A stretch of 64,000 nucleotides of DNA from Klebsiella electrica (GCF_006711645.1 NZ_CP041247.1:2666001-2730000), one strand, 5' to 3'. Positions 26,688 to 35,634 are shown, numbered from the stretch's first letter. The notes: generated from the letters alone by a model not told the origin. A program made the numbers and translations.

Positions 26688-27269
26688 ATGCACTACTTAA
26701 ATCGGGAAGCTCGTCGCGAGGTGATCATGCTGGCGGCGATGCGCGTCGCACTGCAGGGTGGCCTGGGCGCCATGACCGTCCGGCAAATCGCCGCCGAAGC
26801 CGGGGTCGCCACCGGGCAGCTGCATCACCATTTCACCTCCATCGGCAAACTTAAGGCGCAGGTCTTCGTCCGTTTAAACCGCGAGATGCTCGATATCCAG
26901 CTGGTCGCGGAAGACGCCAGCTCCCGCGAGCGTTTATTCTCAATGCTCGGCAGCGAGGATGGTCGGCTGGAACCCTACATCCGCCTGTGGCGCGAGGGAC
27001 AGCTGCTTTCCGGTAGCGATAGCGACATCAAAGAGGCCTATCTGCTCACCATGTCGATGTGGCATGAAGAGACGGTCAGGATAATACGCCGCGGTTGTGA
27101 CAGCGGCGAATTCCACCCCGTGGATAGCGCGGAGAATATCGCCTGGCGCTTAATTGCCCTGGTCTGCGGGCTGGACGGGATTTATGCGCTGGGAATGGAG
27201 GCTATCGACGACAGCGCATTTACACAATACATCAATCATTACATAACGTTAGAGCTGATGCCCCGCTAA
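26688..27269 (+). CDS. smvR: TetR-family repressor of smvA
   Basis: 193 residues: an N-terminal HTH (MTVRQIAAEAGVATGQLHHH, then FTSIGKLK) and an alpha-helical ligand domain. Loss-of-function changes in SmvR are known to raise SmvA efflux and biocide tolerance in Klebsiella. The ATG at 26688 is chosen; the frame extends 70 codons upstream through the operators and the start of smvA and cannot be real. The HTH and frame are intact, so repression should work here. Confidence 0.88.
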   Translation: MHYLNREARREVIMLAAMRVALQGGLGAMTVRQIAAEAGVATGQLHHHFTSIGKLKAQVFVRLNREMLDIQLVAEDASSRERLFSMLGSEDGRLEPYIRLWREGQLLSGSDSDIKEAYLLTMSMWHEETVRIIRRGCDSGEFHPVDSAENIAWRLIALVCGLDGIYALGMEAIDDSAFTQYINHYITLELMPR

Positions 27270-27507
27270 AGCCTTTGCGCCGCCAACAGCACGGCAGTTT
27301 GCATCACATTTCAGGTATAAGGCACAAACTGGCATCCTGTTCAGCAGACAAATCAGCCTCCGCGCCAGGGGCTGATGCGTTTAAAAACAGGCGCTAAAGA
27401 AGGGGTAAAGCTGTAGTCGCTGCCGGCAATGGCTTATACTCTTTTCGTGTTTCAGACCTGCGCCTGAAGCCTCTGACTCAGCCGGATGATACGTTTGCGA
27501 GGGAACC

Positions 27508-27780
27508 ATGGGTAAATATGTCATTTTTATCAGCAGCCGTGGCGGGAAAGCCGTACCAAAAGACCAGGTGACATCCTCTTTGATTAAAGAGATTAAACGA
27601 CAGGGTTTCAGAAAACATCACCTTGATGTAGACGCTGAAAATGAAGCAGATGCCGTTAAAGCGTTAAATCAATTTAATGACGATTACCTGACGGAGGTCA
27701 AGGAGTACAGCGCAAGCACTATATTTATCTGCCTGTGCGCGATGGTTATTTTCATCGTTTTTCTCTTTTCAAATAGCTAG
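27508..27780 (+). CDS. Small protein with a C-terminal membrane anchor (unknown)
   Basis: 90 residues: a soluble, lysine-rich N-terminal two-thirds (MGKYVIFISSRGGKAVPKDQ and onward) and one C-terminal hydrophobic helix (STIFICLCAMVIFIVFLF). GAGGGAACC precedes the ATG, and a TATACT box at 27435-27440 offers a promoter. The coding sequence is less GC-rich than its neighbours. I do not recognise the family; the layout suggests a tail-anchored inner-membrane protein. Confidence 0.65.
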   Translation: MGKYVIFISSRGGKAVPKDQVTSSLIKEIKRQGFRKHHLDVDAENEADAVKALNQFNDDYLTEVKEYSASTIFICLCAMVIFIVFLFSNS

Positions 27781-27827
27781 CGAATTTACGCCGCCAGGCT
27801 CACAAACACCGGTTCACAGACCGGCTT

Positions 27828-28736
27828 TCAGCGCCAACCAGAATCATCCGTCGGCGGTACAGGCGGCGCAAAACAGGCGATAATCGTGTGCAGCAGCAGT
27901 TTCGCCGGCGCGGAAAGCAGATTTTCATCACCGTATAACCCGACGCCAATATCACCCGCCGCGGGTAATTTCGCGCCATGAACGACCTGTAGCGAAGCGG
28001 GCATGCCCATTGTGGGCCGTAGCGCCACCCCCAGTCCTGCCGATGCGGCGGCCCAGATACCGTTCAGGCTGCGGCTGGTAACGGCAATACGCCAGGGGAT
28101 ACTGGCTTTGTCCAACGCCCTGGTGGCGGCGGTGCGCATGACGCACGGCGCTTCGAAGGCCAGCAGCGGCAGCGGCTGGTTTCTGTCGAGGCAGCCGGAG
28201 AGATCGAACTCCGTCGCCGCGATCCATTGCAGCGGCAGTCTTCCCAACAGATGATCAAAAGCCGGTTCGTCTGGCCCTTCCCAGCTCAGGGCCAGATCAA
28301 GTTCCTAGCGCATCATCGCCTCGCGCAGCGGCGCATTTCGCGTGACGGTAACCGCGATCTCAACCGCGGGACAGGCCCGGGCAAACTGCCCGAGGACCGC
28401 CGGCAGTAGCACCTCGCCAAAATCTTCCTGCAGTCCAAGACGCACCTCGCCGCTTACCCTTCTGGCCTGGAGCGCAGTCCAGGCTTCGTCATTCAGGCTC
28501 AGCATGCGCCGCGCGTAGCTCAGCATGATCTCCCCTTCTGCCGTCAACGCCAGATGACGCCCGGCTTTTTGTACCAGCGCCGTACCGGTCTGCTGCTCAA
28601 GCTTTTTAAGCTGAGCGCTGATAGCCGATGTGGAACGCCCGAGGCGTTCGGCAGCCAACGCAAAACTGCCGAGTTCCATCCCGGTCACGAAAGCGCGCAG
28701 CGCGTCGGCATCAAAGGTCAGAGGTCGTCTGCTCAT
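27828..28736 (-). pseudogene. LysR-family regulator interrupted by an in-frame TAG
   Basis: Frame-consistent reading from ATG 28736 gives a normal LysR HTH (ALRAFVTGMELGSFALAAER, then LGRSTSAISAQLKKLEQ) and 143 codons, a TAG at 28305-28307 after LREAMMR, then the effector-binding domain continues in the same frame (ELDLALSWEGPDEPAF onward) to 27828. Total length of about 302 codons is normal for LysR. A single C-to-T change of a CAG codon would explain it. The gene diverges from the CMD/tautomerase pair, which it presumably once controlled. Confidence 0.85.
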
Positions 28737-28841
28737 CATTAACCATCCCGTTTTTCAGGATTATTAGTCATAAATTATATGATTATCGAAACCATCATAA
28801 CCGGATATCGTCTCCCTGACATCCCACCTATGAGGTTGAAA

Positions 28842-29156
28842 ATGGACAAAGTTAATCTGACACGAGAAAACCTGGCGGCGCTGGCGCCAAAGCTGGCATC
28901 ACTGAGTGAAGAGGTCCTGTTTGGCGATATCTGGCAGCGCCCGGCGCTGTCGCCGCGCGACAGAAGCCTCATCACTCTCAGCGCGCTGGTCGCGATGTAT
29001 CGCCCGGAACAGCTTGCCTGGCACCTGAAATTTGCCCGCGCTAACGGCGTAACGGAGAGCGAAATCACCGAGCTTTTTACCCATCTGTCGTTTTACGCCG
29101 GATGGCCTGCGGCGGTGTCGGCACTGAATGTGTTTAGCCAGCCCGATACCGAATGA
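28842..29156 (+). CDS. Carboxymuconolactone decarboxylase-family protein
   Basis: 104 residues from ATG 28842, placed six bases after GAGG. It shows the CMD fold signature (LFGDIWQRPALSPRDRSLIT, ALVAMYRPEQLAWHLKFARA, SFYAGWPAAVSAL). The C-x-x-C of AhpD-type peroxidases is absent, which points to the decarboxylase-like branch, but substrates of these small proteins are mostly unknown. It forms a pair with the tautomerase gene 10 bases downstream, and both face the broken LysR gene. Confidence 0.82.
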   Translation: MDKVNLTRENLAALAPKLASLSEEVLFGDIWQRPALSPRDRSLITLSALVAMYRPEQLAWHLKFARANGVTESEITELFTHLSFYAGWPAAVSALNVFSQPDTE

Positions 29157-29166
29157 GGAGACATTT

Positions 29167-29577
29167 ATGCCGGTAACCCACATCGCCATATCTGAGGCGC
29201 GCTTCGGGCAATGGCACGCTCAAATCTCCATCGACTTGCAGCAGGCGCTTGTCGACCATTTTTCGGTCCCGCCTGGCGACTGTTTTCAGCTTTTTGACTG
29301 CTACAGCCCGCGACAGCGCGTGTTTGACCCTGACTACCTCTGCGGCGCAGAGGGCGGGCGCAGCGACGATTATCTGCTGTTTCAGATAACGGCCGGTAAA
29401 GCGCGCAGCCCTCATCAGAAACAGGTTTTTTATCAACATTTAGTCGCCAGACTTGAACAGTCGTTGGGGATCAGCCCGCACAACATCATGGTGGTCATCG
29501 CATTTACCGCGCCGGAGGACTGGTCATTCGGCTGCGGGAAAATGTTCGGCTTAACGGATATTCCGCCGCCGCTGTGA
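29167..29577 (+). CDS. Tautomerase-superfamily protein
   Basis: 136 residues beginning MPVTHIAISEARF. Proline follows the initiator methionine, as needed for the catalytic N-terminal proline of the 4-oxalocrotonate tautomerase superfamily. The length fits the larger Tautomerase_2 type. GAGGAGACATTT precedes ATG 29167. It probably works on the same small metabolite as the CMD protein upstream. Contains HNIMVVIAFTAPEDWSFG near the end, typical of this group. Confidence 0.85.
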   Translation: MPVTHIAISEARFGQWHAQISIDLQQALVDHFSVPPGDCFQLFDCYSPRQRVFDPDYLCGAEGGRSDDYLLFQITAGKARSPHQKQVFYQHLVARLEQSLGISPHNIMVVIAFTAPEDWSFGCGKMFGLTDIPPPL

Positions 29578-29656
29578 GCAATGTGCGGATAACGGAGGCT
29601 GAGTTCAGCGAGGGGCCGGAGACAGGCTTTCGCCCCCTCGTCCTGGCAATGACTGA

Positions 29657-30502
29657 CTACTTCCCCGCCTCCGGATGGGTATCAAACGCCGCCATGACCG
29701 CTGCAAGCTCGGCTTCGGTAAAGCCATATTTGGTATCATCGACGCCAAGACCGAAGCGGGTTTGCAGCGCTTCATACAGCGCCGGAACATCCGGTAAATC
29801 AACCTTCTCGACCACATGGGCGTTATCCCAATGGGTGAAGTGGAAATTGGTTAACGTCATTTTTCCGCCGTCCGGCAGGTGACGGCACATCAGCAGATGG
29901 TGGCGGAAATGCGACTGCGGCCAGTGCGCCGACCAGAAATTCCCCATCACATAGTCAGCGGCATACTGGTGCCCGAGGTCGAAAAGGTACATCGACTGCC
30001 AGTGGCCGTGATGGCTGTACTGCAACGTCCATTCATCGCCTTCACAAATCAGCCGGTAGACGCCGTGCGGAGTTGACTGTTCCACATCCGCCAGCAGGCG
30101 GATGGGCGCGGTCAGGGTCTGGCCGCCGAAGCCGACATCGGCAATCCAGCGCTCGCCTTCAACCTCGACCAGCAGCAGGCGATGGGTTCGCGGCGGCATC
30201 TGCGGCGGATTCGCCAGCACCACGCGGCCCAGCAGGCTGCGGACATCAAAACCCAGCTCGCGCAGCGCCCGCTCCAGCAGCCCGTTTTGCTCAAAGCAGT
30301 AACCACCGCGACGGCCATGAATCAGCTTCTCTTCCAGCGTCCGATCGTCGAGATGGATCTCTCTGGGCAGCAGCACATCCAGATTTTCAAACGGGATCGC
30401 GCCATTGTGGTGAATATGCAGTTCGCGCAGGGTGTTAAGCGATACCTCAGGGGTTCCCGTCCAGCCCAGACGAGAAAAATAAGCGCTTAAAAATTGACTC
30501 AT
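29657..30502 (-). CDS. nhoA: Arylamine N-acetyltransferase / N-hydroxyarylamine O-acetyltransferase
   Basis: 281-residue NAT enzyme that acetylates arylamines, hydrazines and N-hydroxyarylamines from acetyl-CoA. The catalytic triad is intact: C69 in RRGGYCFEQN, H107 in THRLLLVEVEG and D122 in IADVGFGG. The start at 30502 (MSQFLSAYF) agrees with E. coli NhoA (281 residues). It is a backbone gene, since nhoA lies in this segment in E. coli. Convergent with the tautomerase gene. Confidence 0.95.
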   Translation of the reverse strand: MSQFLSAYFSRLGWTGTPEVSLNTLRELHIHHNGAIPFENLDVLLPREIHLDDRTLEEKLIHGRRGGYCFEQNGLLERALRELGFDVRSLLGRVVLANPPQMPPRTHRLLLVEVEGERWIADVGFGGQTLTAPIRLLADVEQSTPHGVYRLICEGDEWTLQYSHHGHWQSMYLFDLGHQYAADYVMGNFWSAHWPQSHFRHHLLMCRHLPDGGKMTLTNFHFTHWDNAHVVEKVDLPDVPALYEALQTRFGLGVDDTKYGFTEAELAAVMAAFDTHPEAGK

Positions 30503-30572
30503 CAATGCCTCCAGCAATCGGTGTCCGACATTTATAGCCTATTTTTCCCGTCTGACTGCATATTTTGTGCGT

Positions 30573-32234
30573 TCACCGTTGACCGCGCGTGCCGCGCTGC
30601 ATCAAGGCCAGCGCGCCGAGCATCAACACCAGACCGGTCAACAGCGTCAGCGAGGCCATCGCCATACCCTCGCCTATCGACCCCTGCTCAAACTGACGCC
30701 AGATAAATACCGCCACGGTTTGCGTCCCCGCCGGAGCCAGCAGCAGCGACGTCACCAGCTCGCGTGAAGCGATGGCAAACACCATCAGCATCGCCGCCAG
30801 CAGCGCCGGAAAGACCAGCGGCAGCACAATCAGACGCAGCGCCTGCAGCGGCGACGCGCCGTGCACTCGCGCCGCCGGTTCGAGATTCGTGCCCAGCTGA
30901 CGCAGGGCGCTGCCAACATAGCGCACCGGCCACGGCAGCAACAGGCAACAATAAGACAGCAGCAGCATCCATCCGCTGTTATAGGGCGAAACCGGCCAGA
31001 ACGGCTGGTTCCACAGCAGAATCAGCCCGACGCCGACGACCACGCCCGGCAGCGCCGCCGGCACCAGCGACAGCGCATCGACGATCCCGCGGCCTTTGAT
31101 TTTCTGCACCAGCACCAGCCACGCGACGACCAGCCCCAACAGACCGACGATCAGCGCCGAGGCCAGCGCCAGAGAAAGGCTGGTGCCCAGCGCCGACAGC
31201 GCATCCCCCTGCCGGGCAAACAGCGCGGCAAAATGGCGGAAGGTAAAATTATCGGCATGAATGCCGCCTGATAAGGTGCCCATCAGGCCGGTCAGAACCA
31301 TCGCCGCCCCCGGCAGCACCACCGCGACGCCTCCGATGCCCAGCATCAGCAGAACCGCGGGCAACGCCAGCCACCCCAGCTCCGCCCCACAATTTTCTCC
31401 CGGCTTGCCGGTCACGCTGGTAATCTCTTTATCCCCCACCAACCGCTTTTGCAGCCACCAGGCCAGCAGCGCCACCGCAATCAGCAGCAGCGACAGCAAC
31501 GACGCGCCGGGCAGATCGATGGGCCAGTCGGCCAGCTTTTTCTCGATACCGACGGTCAGCATCACCAGCCCGGCCCGCGTGCCCAGCGCCGCCGGGACGC
31601 CAAACTCCTCAATCGCCAGGGTAAACGCCAGCAGCATCCCTGCCGCCAGCGCCGGGGAAAGCATCGGCAGCGTAATATGCCAGAAGGCCCGCCAGGCGCT
31701 GGCGCCGTGAACGCGCGCGACGATCGCCAGCCGCTGGCCGCTCGCCAGCAGGCTGCGGGAGACGGCAAAATAGACCACCGGGAAAATATTAAAGGTCATC
31801 ACCAGCACGATGCCGCTGCGGCTGAACAACAGATCGTTCAGATCCCAGCCGGTTAGCTGTTGCAGATAACCGTTGCTTTGCAGCACCAGCATCCACGACA
31901 GCGCCGCGATATAGGGCGGCGTGAGAAACGGGATCAGGAACAGCAGGTCCCACAGGCGCGGCAGCGGAACATTAAACAGACCGCGCAGCACCCCCAGCGG
32001 CAGGCCGATAACCACACTCATCAGCGCCACGCCGCCGGCGACCCACAGGGTGCCGCCGAGCATCGGCAGGAGCTGAGGATCGGCTAACAGCGTCGGTACG
32101 CCGGTCAACGCTTCGCTCAGGGAACCGGCGCTAAAATGGGGGAAAATCGCCTGTAACACGATGAATAAAAGCGGTAACGCCACCAGCACCAGCAGCACCG
32201 TCAGGGTGACGCCGGAAATCAGTTTCTGTTTCAC
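30573..32234 (-). CDS. ABC transporter permease, FbpB/SfuB type double domain
   Basis: 553 residues with about 12 helices, formed by two fused permease halves, each carrying an EAA-like loop (ARVHGASAWRAFWHITLPML and ARVHGASPLQALRLIVLPLV). This arrangement is typical of ferric iron, thiamine and 2-aminoethylphosphonate importers. It is the third gene of the ATPase - binding protein - permease unit, separated from the binding protein by a 155-base REP-containing gap. Ligand uncertain. Confidence 0.88.
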   Translation of the reverse strand: MKQKLISGVTLTVLLVLVALPLLFIVLQAIFPHFSAGSLSEALTGVPTLLADPQLLPMLGGTLWVAGGVALMSVVIGLPLGVLRGLFNVPLPRLWDLLFLIPFLTPPYIAALSWMLVLQSNGYLQQLTGWDLNDLLFSRSGIVLVMTFNIFPVVYFAVSRSLLASGQRLAIVARVHGASAWRAFWHITLPMLSPALAAGMLLAFTLAIEEFGVPAALGTRAGLVMLTVGIEKKLADWPIDLPGASLLSLLLIAVALLAWWLQKRLVGDKEITSVTGKPGENCGAELGWLALPAVLLMLGIGGVAVVLPGAAMVLTGLMGTLSGGIHADNFTFRHFAALFARQGDALSALGTSLSLALASALIVGLLGLVVAWLVLVQKIKGRGIVDALSLVPAALPGVVVGVGLILLWNQPFWPVSPYNSGWMLLLSYCCLLLPWPVRYVGSALRQLGTNLEPAARVHGASPLQALRLIVLPLVFPALLAAMLMVFAIASRELVTSLLLAPAGTQTVAVFIWRQFEQGSIGEGMAMASLTLLTGLVLMLGALALMQRGTRGQR

Positions 32235-32258
32235 GGTATTTTCCTGGATACGATCTTA

Positions 32259-32350
32259 CCCGGCTCGCGCTGCGCTTAGCCGGGCTACAGGTTCACAGCC
32301 ATCTGCGGTCCAGTAGCCCGGACAGGCGCGCCAGCGCCGCCTCCGGGTAA
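32259..32350. repeat. REP pair (BIME) between binding-protein and permease genes
   Basis: Two inverted GC-rich palindromic units, CCCGGCTCGCG...GCCGGGCTAC and GTAGCCCGGACAGGCGCGCC...CCGGG, inside the operon. They have the standard look of enterobacterial REP/PU elements and could form 3' stabilising hairpins that lower permease expression relative to the binding protein. Confidence 0.65.
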
Positions 32351-32389
32351 TGTGCCCGAGCAAACTTTCGCAACCCGGGAAAAGTTGGT

Positions 32390-33358
32390 TTACTGGGCGA
32401 AAAGCGTATTAAAGCGGGAAAGCACCGCGCTGCGTTCGCTCTTGCCATCGCTGGTGGTCGGCAGGATTTTCAGTTCTTTGAGCAGCGGGCGTTTGGCCGG
32501 AATGTCGCTACGCGCAGGCATCAGCCACGCCCCGGCGACCAGCGCCTGGCCCTCCGGCGACAGCACGTAGTCCACGAAGGCTTTGGCATCGTCAGCATGC
32601 GCCGTGGTTTTGAGGATCATCATCGGTCGCGGGGCAATCACCGTGCCGCTGGCGGGGAAAATCACCTTCAGGGATTCACCCTGGTCGATATTGCCGTAAG
32701 AGACATAGTCCACCGCGCCAAACACCGCCGCTTTCGCCCCCTGCATCACCGGCGTCACCGCCTGCGCATTCGGCCCGCTGACCACCATGCCGTTCTTTTT
32801 CAGATCGTCGAACAGTGCCCAGGCCTTGTCGCCCATGCCATTTTGCAACCCGATCAGCAAATCCAGCGATGCGCCGGAGAGCGCCGGATCTGGCGTGGTG
32901 ACCTTATCTTTAAACGCCGTTTCGGTCAGGTCGCGCCACTCTTTCGGCTCCGGGGTGCCACTTTTGCTGTTCCAGACGATCCCCAGTGCCGATATCCCCT
33001 GCGCCACATAATCCGCCGATTTCAGGTTCGCCGGGACCTTATCGGCATTAGCGCTTTGATACGGCAGCAGCCAGCCGCGTTGATGCAAATCTTCCGCGGT
33101 ATCCCAGGAGGCGGAGATCAGCACATCCGCCTGCGGGTTGGCCTGCTCCGCATCAAGACGAGCCATTACTTTGCCGGTCGTGGCCTGGAAAATATTGACC
33201 TTCACCCCGGTTTTCTTCTCATAGCCGCTGGCGAGACTTTTCGCCAGCGAACCCGGTCCAGCGGTATATACGGTCAGCGCGTGGGCGCTGGACATCATGG
33301 TGGCAGACAACAACATCGCGAGCACAGCTCCTTTCTTAACGGTCATAACGGTTTTCAT
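32390..33358 (-). CDS. ABC transporter binding protein, ferric iron / phosphonate type
   Basis: 322 residues with a signal peptide (cleavage after SSAHA, residue 26) and the mature start LTVYTAGPGSLAKSLASGYE of the FbpA/PhnS-like SBP_bac_6/8 group. It begins inside the stop of the ATPase gene (ATGA overlap at 33355-33358). The periplasmic protein would bind an iron(III) chelate or an anion such as 2-aminoethylphosphonate; ligand residues are not clear enough to decide. Confidence 0.85.
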   Translation of the reverse strand: MKTVMTVKKGAVLAMLLSATMMSSAHALTVYTAGPGSLAKSLASGYEKKTGVKVNIFQATTGKVMARLDAEQANPQADVLISASWDTAEDLHQRGWLLPYQSANADKVPANLKSADYVAQGISALGIVWNSKSGTPEPKEWRDLTETAFKDKVTTPDPALSGASLDLLIGLQNGMGDKAWALFDDLKKNGMVVSGPNAQAVTPVMQGAKAAVFGAVDYVSYGNIDQGESLKVIFPASGTVIAPRPMMILKTTAHADDAKAFVDYVLSPEGQALVAGAWLMPARSDIPAKRPLLKELKILPTTSDGKSERSAVLSRFNTLFAQ

Positions 33359-34056
33359 GCGAGTTCCCCGGAGGATGAAGTGATGGTACGAACGGCGGCA
33401 ATAGTGCCGGCAGATAAATGAACAATTCGGTCGGCCAGCAGTTCGGCTTCGCGGCGGTCGTGAGTCACATACACCGCGGTGATCCCCAGCTGGCGCAGCA
33501 GACGGCTCATCTCCACGCACAGCGATTCGCGCAGTTCGCTATCGAGGTTGGAGAGCGGTTCGTCAAATAGCAGCACGCGAGGTTCAGCGACGATGGCGCG
33601 AGCCAGCGCCACGCGCTGCTGCTGGCCGCCGGAAAGGCCGGAGGGTTTACGATCGGCAAAGCCGCTCAGACCAACCATCGCCAGCGCGTCATTCACCCGC
33701 TGCTGTCGGGCATCGCGCGCTACGCCGCGCATACGCAGAGGAAAGGCGACATTCTGCGCCGCCGTCATATGCGGCCACAGGGCGTAATCCTGAAAAACCA
33801 TGCCGATATCACGCTGCTCCGGCGGCATGCCCCAGCCGGGTTTCGCCACCAGACGATCGCCAAAGCGTATTTCGCCGCCAGCCGGGACGCTGAGCCCCGC
33901 CAGCAGGCGCAGCAGGGTGCTTTTGCCGCAGCCAGACGGCCCCAGCAGCGCCACGATGCTGCCAGCATCGATATGCAGGTCTATCTGATTCAGAACGGTA
34001 TGAGTGCCGAAGGCGAACGAAACGCCGTCGAGTTTGATGCCGGTAAGCGCGCGCAT
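33355..34056 (-). CDS. ABC transporter ATPase (FbpC type, short)
   Basis: 233 residues: Walker A GPSGCGKST near 39-47, Q-loop MVFQDYALWPHMT, signature LSGGQQQR, Walker B VLLFDEPLSNLD, switch THDRREAELLADR. It lacks the C-terminal regulatory TOBE extension of typical ~350-residue FbpC proteins, so it is a minimal ATPase. It starts in a TAATG junction with a 30-residue ORF and overlaps the binding-protein gene by ATGA, so three reading frames are coupled in series. Confidence 0.92.
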   Translation of the reverse strand: MRALTGIKLDGVSFAFGTHTVLNQIDLHIDAGSIVALLGPSGCGKSTLLRLLAGLSVPAGGEIRFGDRLVAKPGWGMPPEQRDIGMVFQDYALWPHMTAAQNVAFPLRMRGVARDARQQRVNDALAMVGLSGFADRKPSGLSGGQQQRVALARAIVAEPRVLLFDEPLSNLDSELRESLCVEMSRLLRQLGITAVYVTHDRREAELLADRIVHLSAGTIAAVRTITSSSGELA

Positions 34057-34148
34057 TATCGCCCTCCCTGCCGGGAAAGCGTTGCTCCGCCCGCCGTCAA
34101 CAGCCGACGGGCCGCACTCACCTGTGATAAAGACAGGAGAGCTAACAT
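34056..34148 (-). CDS. 30-residue ORF translationally coupled to the ABC ATPase
   Basis: Encodes MLALLSLSQVSAARRLLTAG and ends SRQGGR. Its stop and the ATPase start share TAATG (34054-34058), and AGAGGATAACAAT upstream gives it a good ribosome binding site while the ATPase gene has none outside this ORF. That layout is typical of a coupling or leader peptide. No similarity recognised. It may have no function beyond delivering ribosomes. Confidence 0.5.
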   Translation of the reverse strand: MLALLSLSQVSAARRLLTAGGATLSRQGGR

Positions 34149-34270
34149 ATTGTTATCCTCTTTGGGATTTAGTGGTGCCGACTATAGGGAGCCTGTATGA
34201 CGTATTGATTACATTTTCATTGCGGATTAACGTGTTGTCTGGCACCAGACCCATTTACCAAGGAACGCTT

Positions 34271-34852
34271 ATGAGCCGTTTTCGCCATGTGGAACTCCAG
34301 TACGCCAGCCGCCTGCTCAATCATGGGCCGACCATTCTGATAACCAGCTACGATGCCGCTTCGCAGCGCCGTAACGTCATGGCCGCCGCATGGTCGATGC
34401 CGGTCGAGTTTGCGCCGCCCCGGCTCGCCATCGTGGTGGATAAGAGCGCCTGGACACGGGAAATCATTGAGCGCAACGGCACTTTCGGCATCGTCGTACC
34501 CGGTGTCGAGGCCGCCAGCTGGACCTACGCGGTCGGCAGCATCAGCGGACGCGATGAGGATAAATTTAACGCTTACGGCATTCCCGTCGTGCAGGGGCCG
34601 GAGCTGGGACTACCGCTGATTGAAGAGAAGTGCCTGGCGTGGATGGAGTGCCGACTGTTGCCGCCAACGGCAGCTCAGGAGCAGTACGATACGCTGTTTG
34701 GCGAGGTGGTTTCCGCCGCCGCCGATGAGCGCGTTTTCGTTACCGGGCGCTGGCAGTTCGACGACGATAAGCTCAATACGCTGCATCATCTCGGCACCGG
34801 CAACTTTGTCGCCAGCGGCCGCCACGTGCGCGCCAATACTCTGGAAGAGTAA
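34271..34852 (+). CDS. Flavin reductase-family protein
   Basis: 193 residues of the flavin reductase-like FMN-binding split-barrel family: ILITSYDAASQRRNVMAAAW and SMPVEFAPPRLAIVVDKSAW are the signature FMN-binding strands, followed by FGIVVP and a DEDKFNAYGI loop. It likely reduces or binds FMN with NAD(P)H. The start follows CAAGGAACGCTT. It is single and divergent from the ABC operon. It could in principle supply reduced FMN to the luciferase-like monooxygenases of this window; that is inference. Confidence 0.85.
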   Translation: MSRFRHVELQYASRLLNHGPTILITSYDAASQRRNVMAAAWSMPVEFAPPRLAIVVDKSAWTREIIERNGTFGIVVPGVEAASWTYAVGSISGRDEDKFNAYGIPVVQGPELGLPLIEEKCLAWMECRLLPPTAAQEQYDTLFGEVVSAAADERVFVTGRWQFDDDKLNTLHHLGTGNFVASGRHVRANTLEE

Positions 34853-34926
34853 AGCCCGCAAGCCGGTAGCGGCAGGATTTCACGGCCTGCCCGGATGGCT
34901 GACTGCACAGTGCGTTTCAGGAAAAT

Positions 34927-34957
34927 AGCCCGGCGGCGCTTCGCTGGCGCGGGCCTA
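34927..34957. repeat. REP-like palindrome
   Basis: AGCCCGGCGGCGC-TTCG-CTGGCGCGGGCCT is an imperfect GC-rich hairpin about 75 bases after the flavin reductase stop. It opens a 340-base REP-rich stretch without genes. Confidence 0.55.
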
Positions 34958-35003
34958 CGCGATCGGCGCATAACATCAACGCCCTCACCCGTCAGGACCA
35001 TCG

Positions 35004-35072
35004 CGCAAGCAAATCCGCAGCCACCGCTAGCCCGACCGGTAGGCCGGGTAAGGCGTCAGCCGCCACCCGGCA
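35004..35072. repeat. 69-bp direct repeat, copy 1 (REP-containing)
   Basis: Begins CGCAAGCAAATCCGCAGCC and ends GCCGCCACCCGGCA, with an internal REP palindrome GCCGGGTAAGGCG...CACCCGGC. The same 69 bases recur at 35121 with only two differences. Confidence 0.75.
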
Positions 35073-35120
35073 AAATACCGGTACGCCGTCCAGGCCAGCA
35101 CAAGGGCCCATCACTCATTA

Positions 35121-35189
35121 CGCAAGCAAATCCGCAACCACCGCTAGCCCAACCGGTAGGCCGGGTAAGGCGTCAGCCGCCACCCGGCA
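35121..35189. repeat. 69-bp direct repeat, copy 2
   Basis: Copy of 35004-35072 with two G-to-A changes, 117 bases further on. It abuts the broken alkylation-repair gene directly, so the duplication may mark the deletion breakpoint. Confidence 0.75.
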
Positions 35190-35556
35190 ATTTTGGCATT
35201 CGCGAATGGGCCTGGCTGGCGCTGCGCCCGCATCTGGCGCACGATTTGGATCTCACTGTTGCCCTGCTCCCCCCTGGACCTCTTGCGCTTCGGAAAATAT
35301 TCGCCGTTTCGCCTGCGAGTCTCTGCGTCCGCGCGGCGTCTGGTGCGCGCATATCGGCGAGCTGAAACTGGCAATCCTTTCCCCCCTGCGCGCAGACCCG
35401 TCGAAATATGTCCAGGATTCCGTAGCCAACTGGCTGAATGACGCGGGTAAAGAGAATCGGCAGCGGGTACAATCGCTATACGCGCAATGGCTGGCAGACA
35501 CCTCTGCACCCGCCATCTTGCGTATTTGCCAGCGCGCGAGGCGAAATTTAATCTGA
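35190..35556 (+). pseudogene. 3' remnant of a DNA alkylation repair (HEAT-repeat) gene, frameshifted
   Basis: The first frame reads REWAWLALRPHLAHDLDLTV; after the C6 run at 35269-35274 the homologous protein continues in another frame as NIRRFACESLRPRGVWCAHI and then PSKYVQDSVANWLNDAGKEN to the stop at 35556. These are the HEAT-like repeats of AlkC/AlkD-type alkylation repair proteins. The 5' part of the gene is missing, replaced by REP repeats, so it is a dead relic with at least one frameshift. The family assignment rests on the ENIRRFA-ESLRPR-W and DPS-YV-DSVANWLND patterns. Confidence 0.75.
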
Positions 35557-35634
35557 GGAGCGACGCTGGCGACCAGCCTCATTCTTTGGACATATACCGT
35601 ATAGCCGCACCATCGACACGGCAAGGAACTCACT

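Noticed and set aside
34895..35365. 156-codon ORF spanning both 69-bp repeats as a gene
   Set aside because: Most of it is translated REP sequence; only the part after 35190 has protein meaning, and it is the frameshifted relic.
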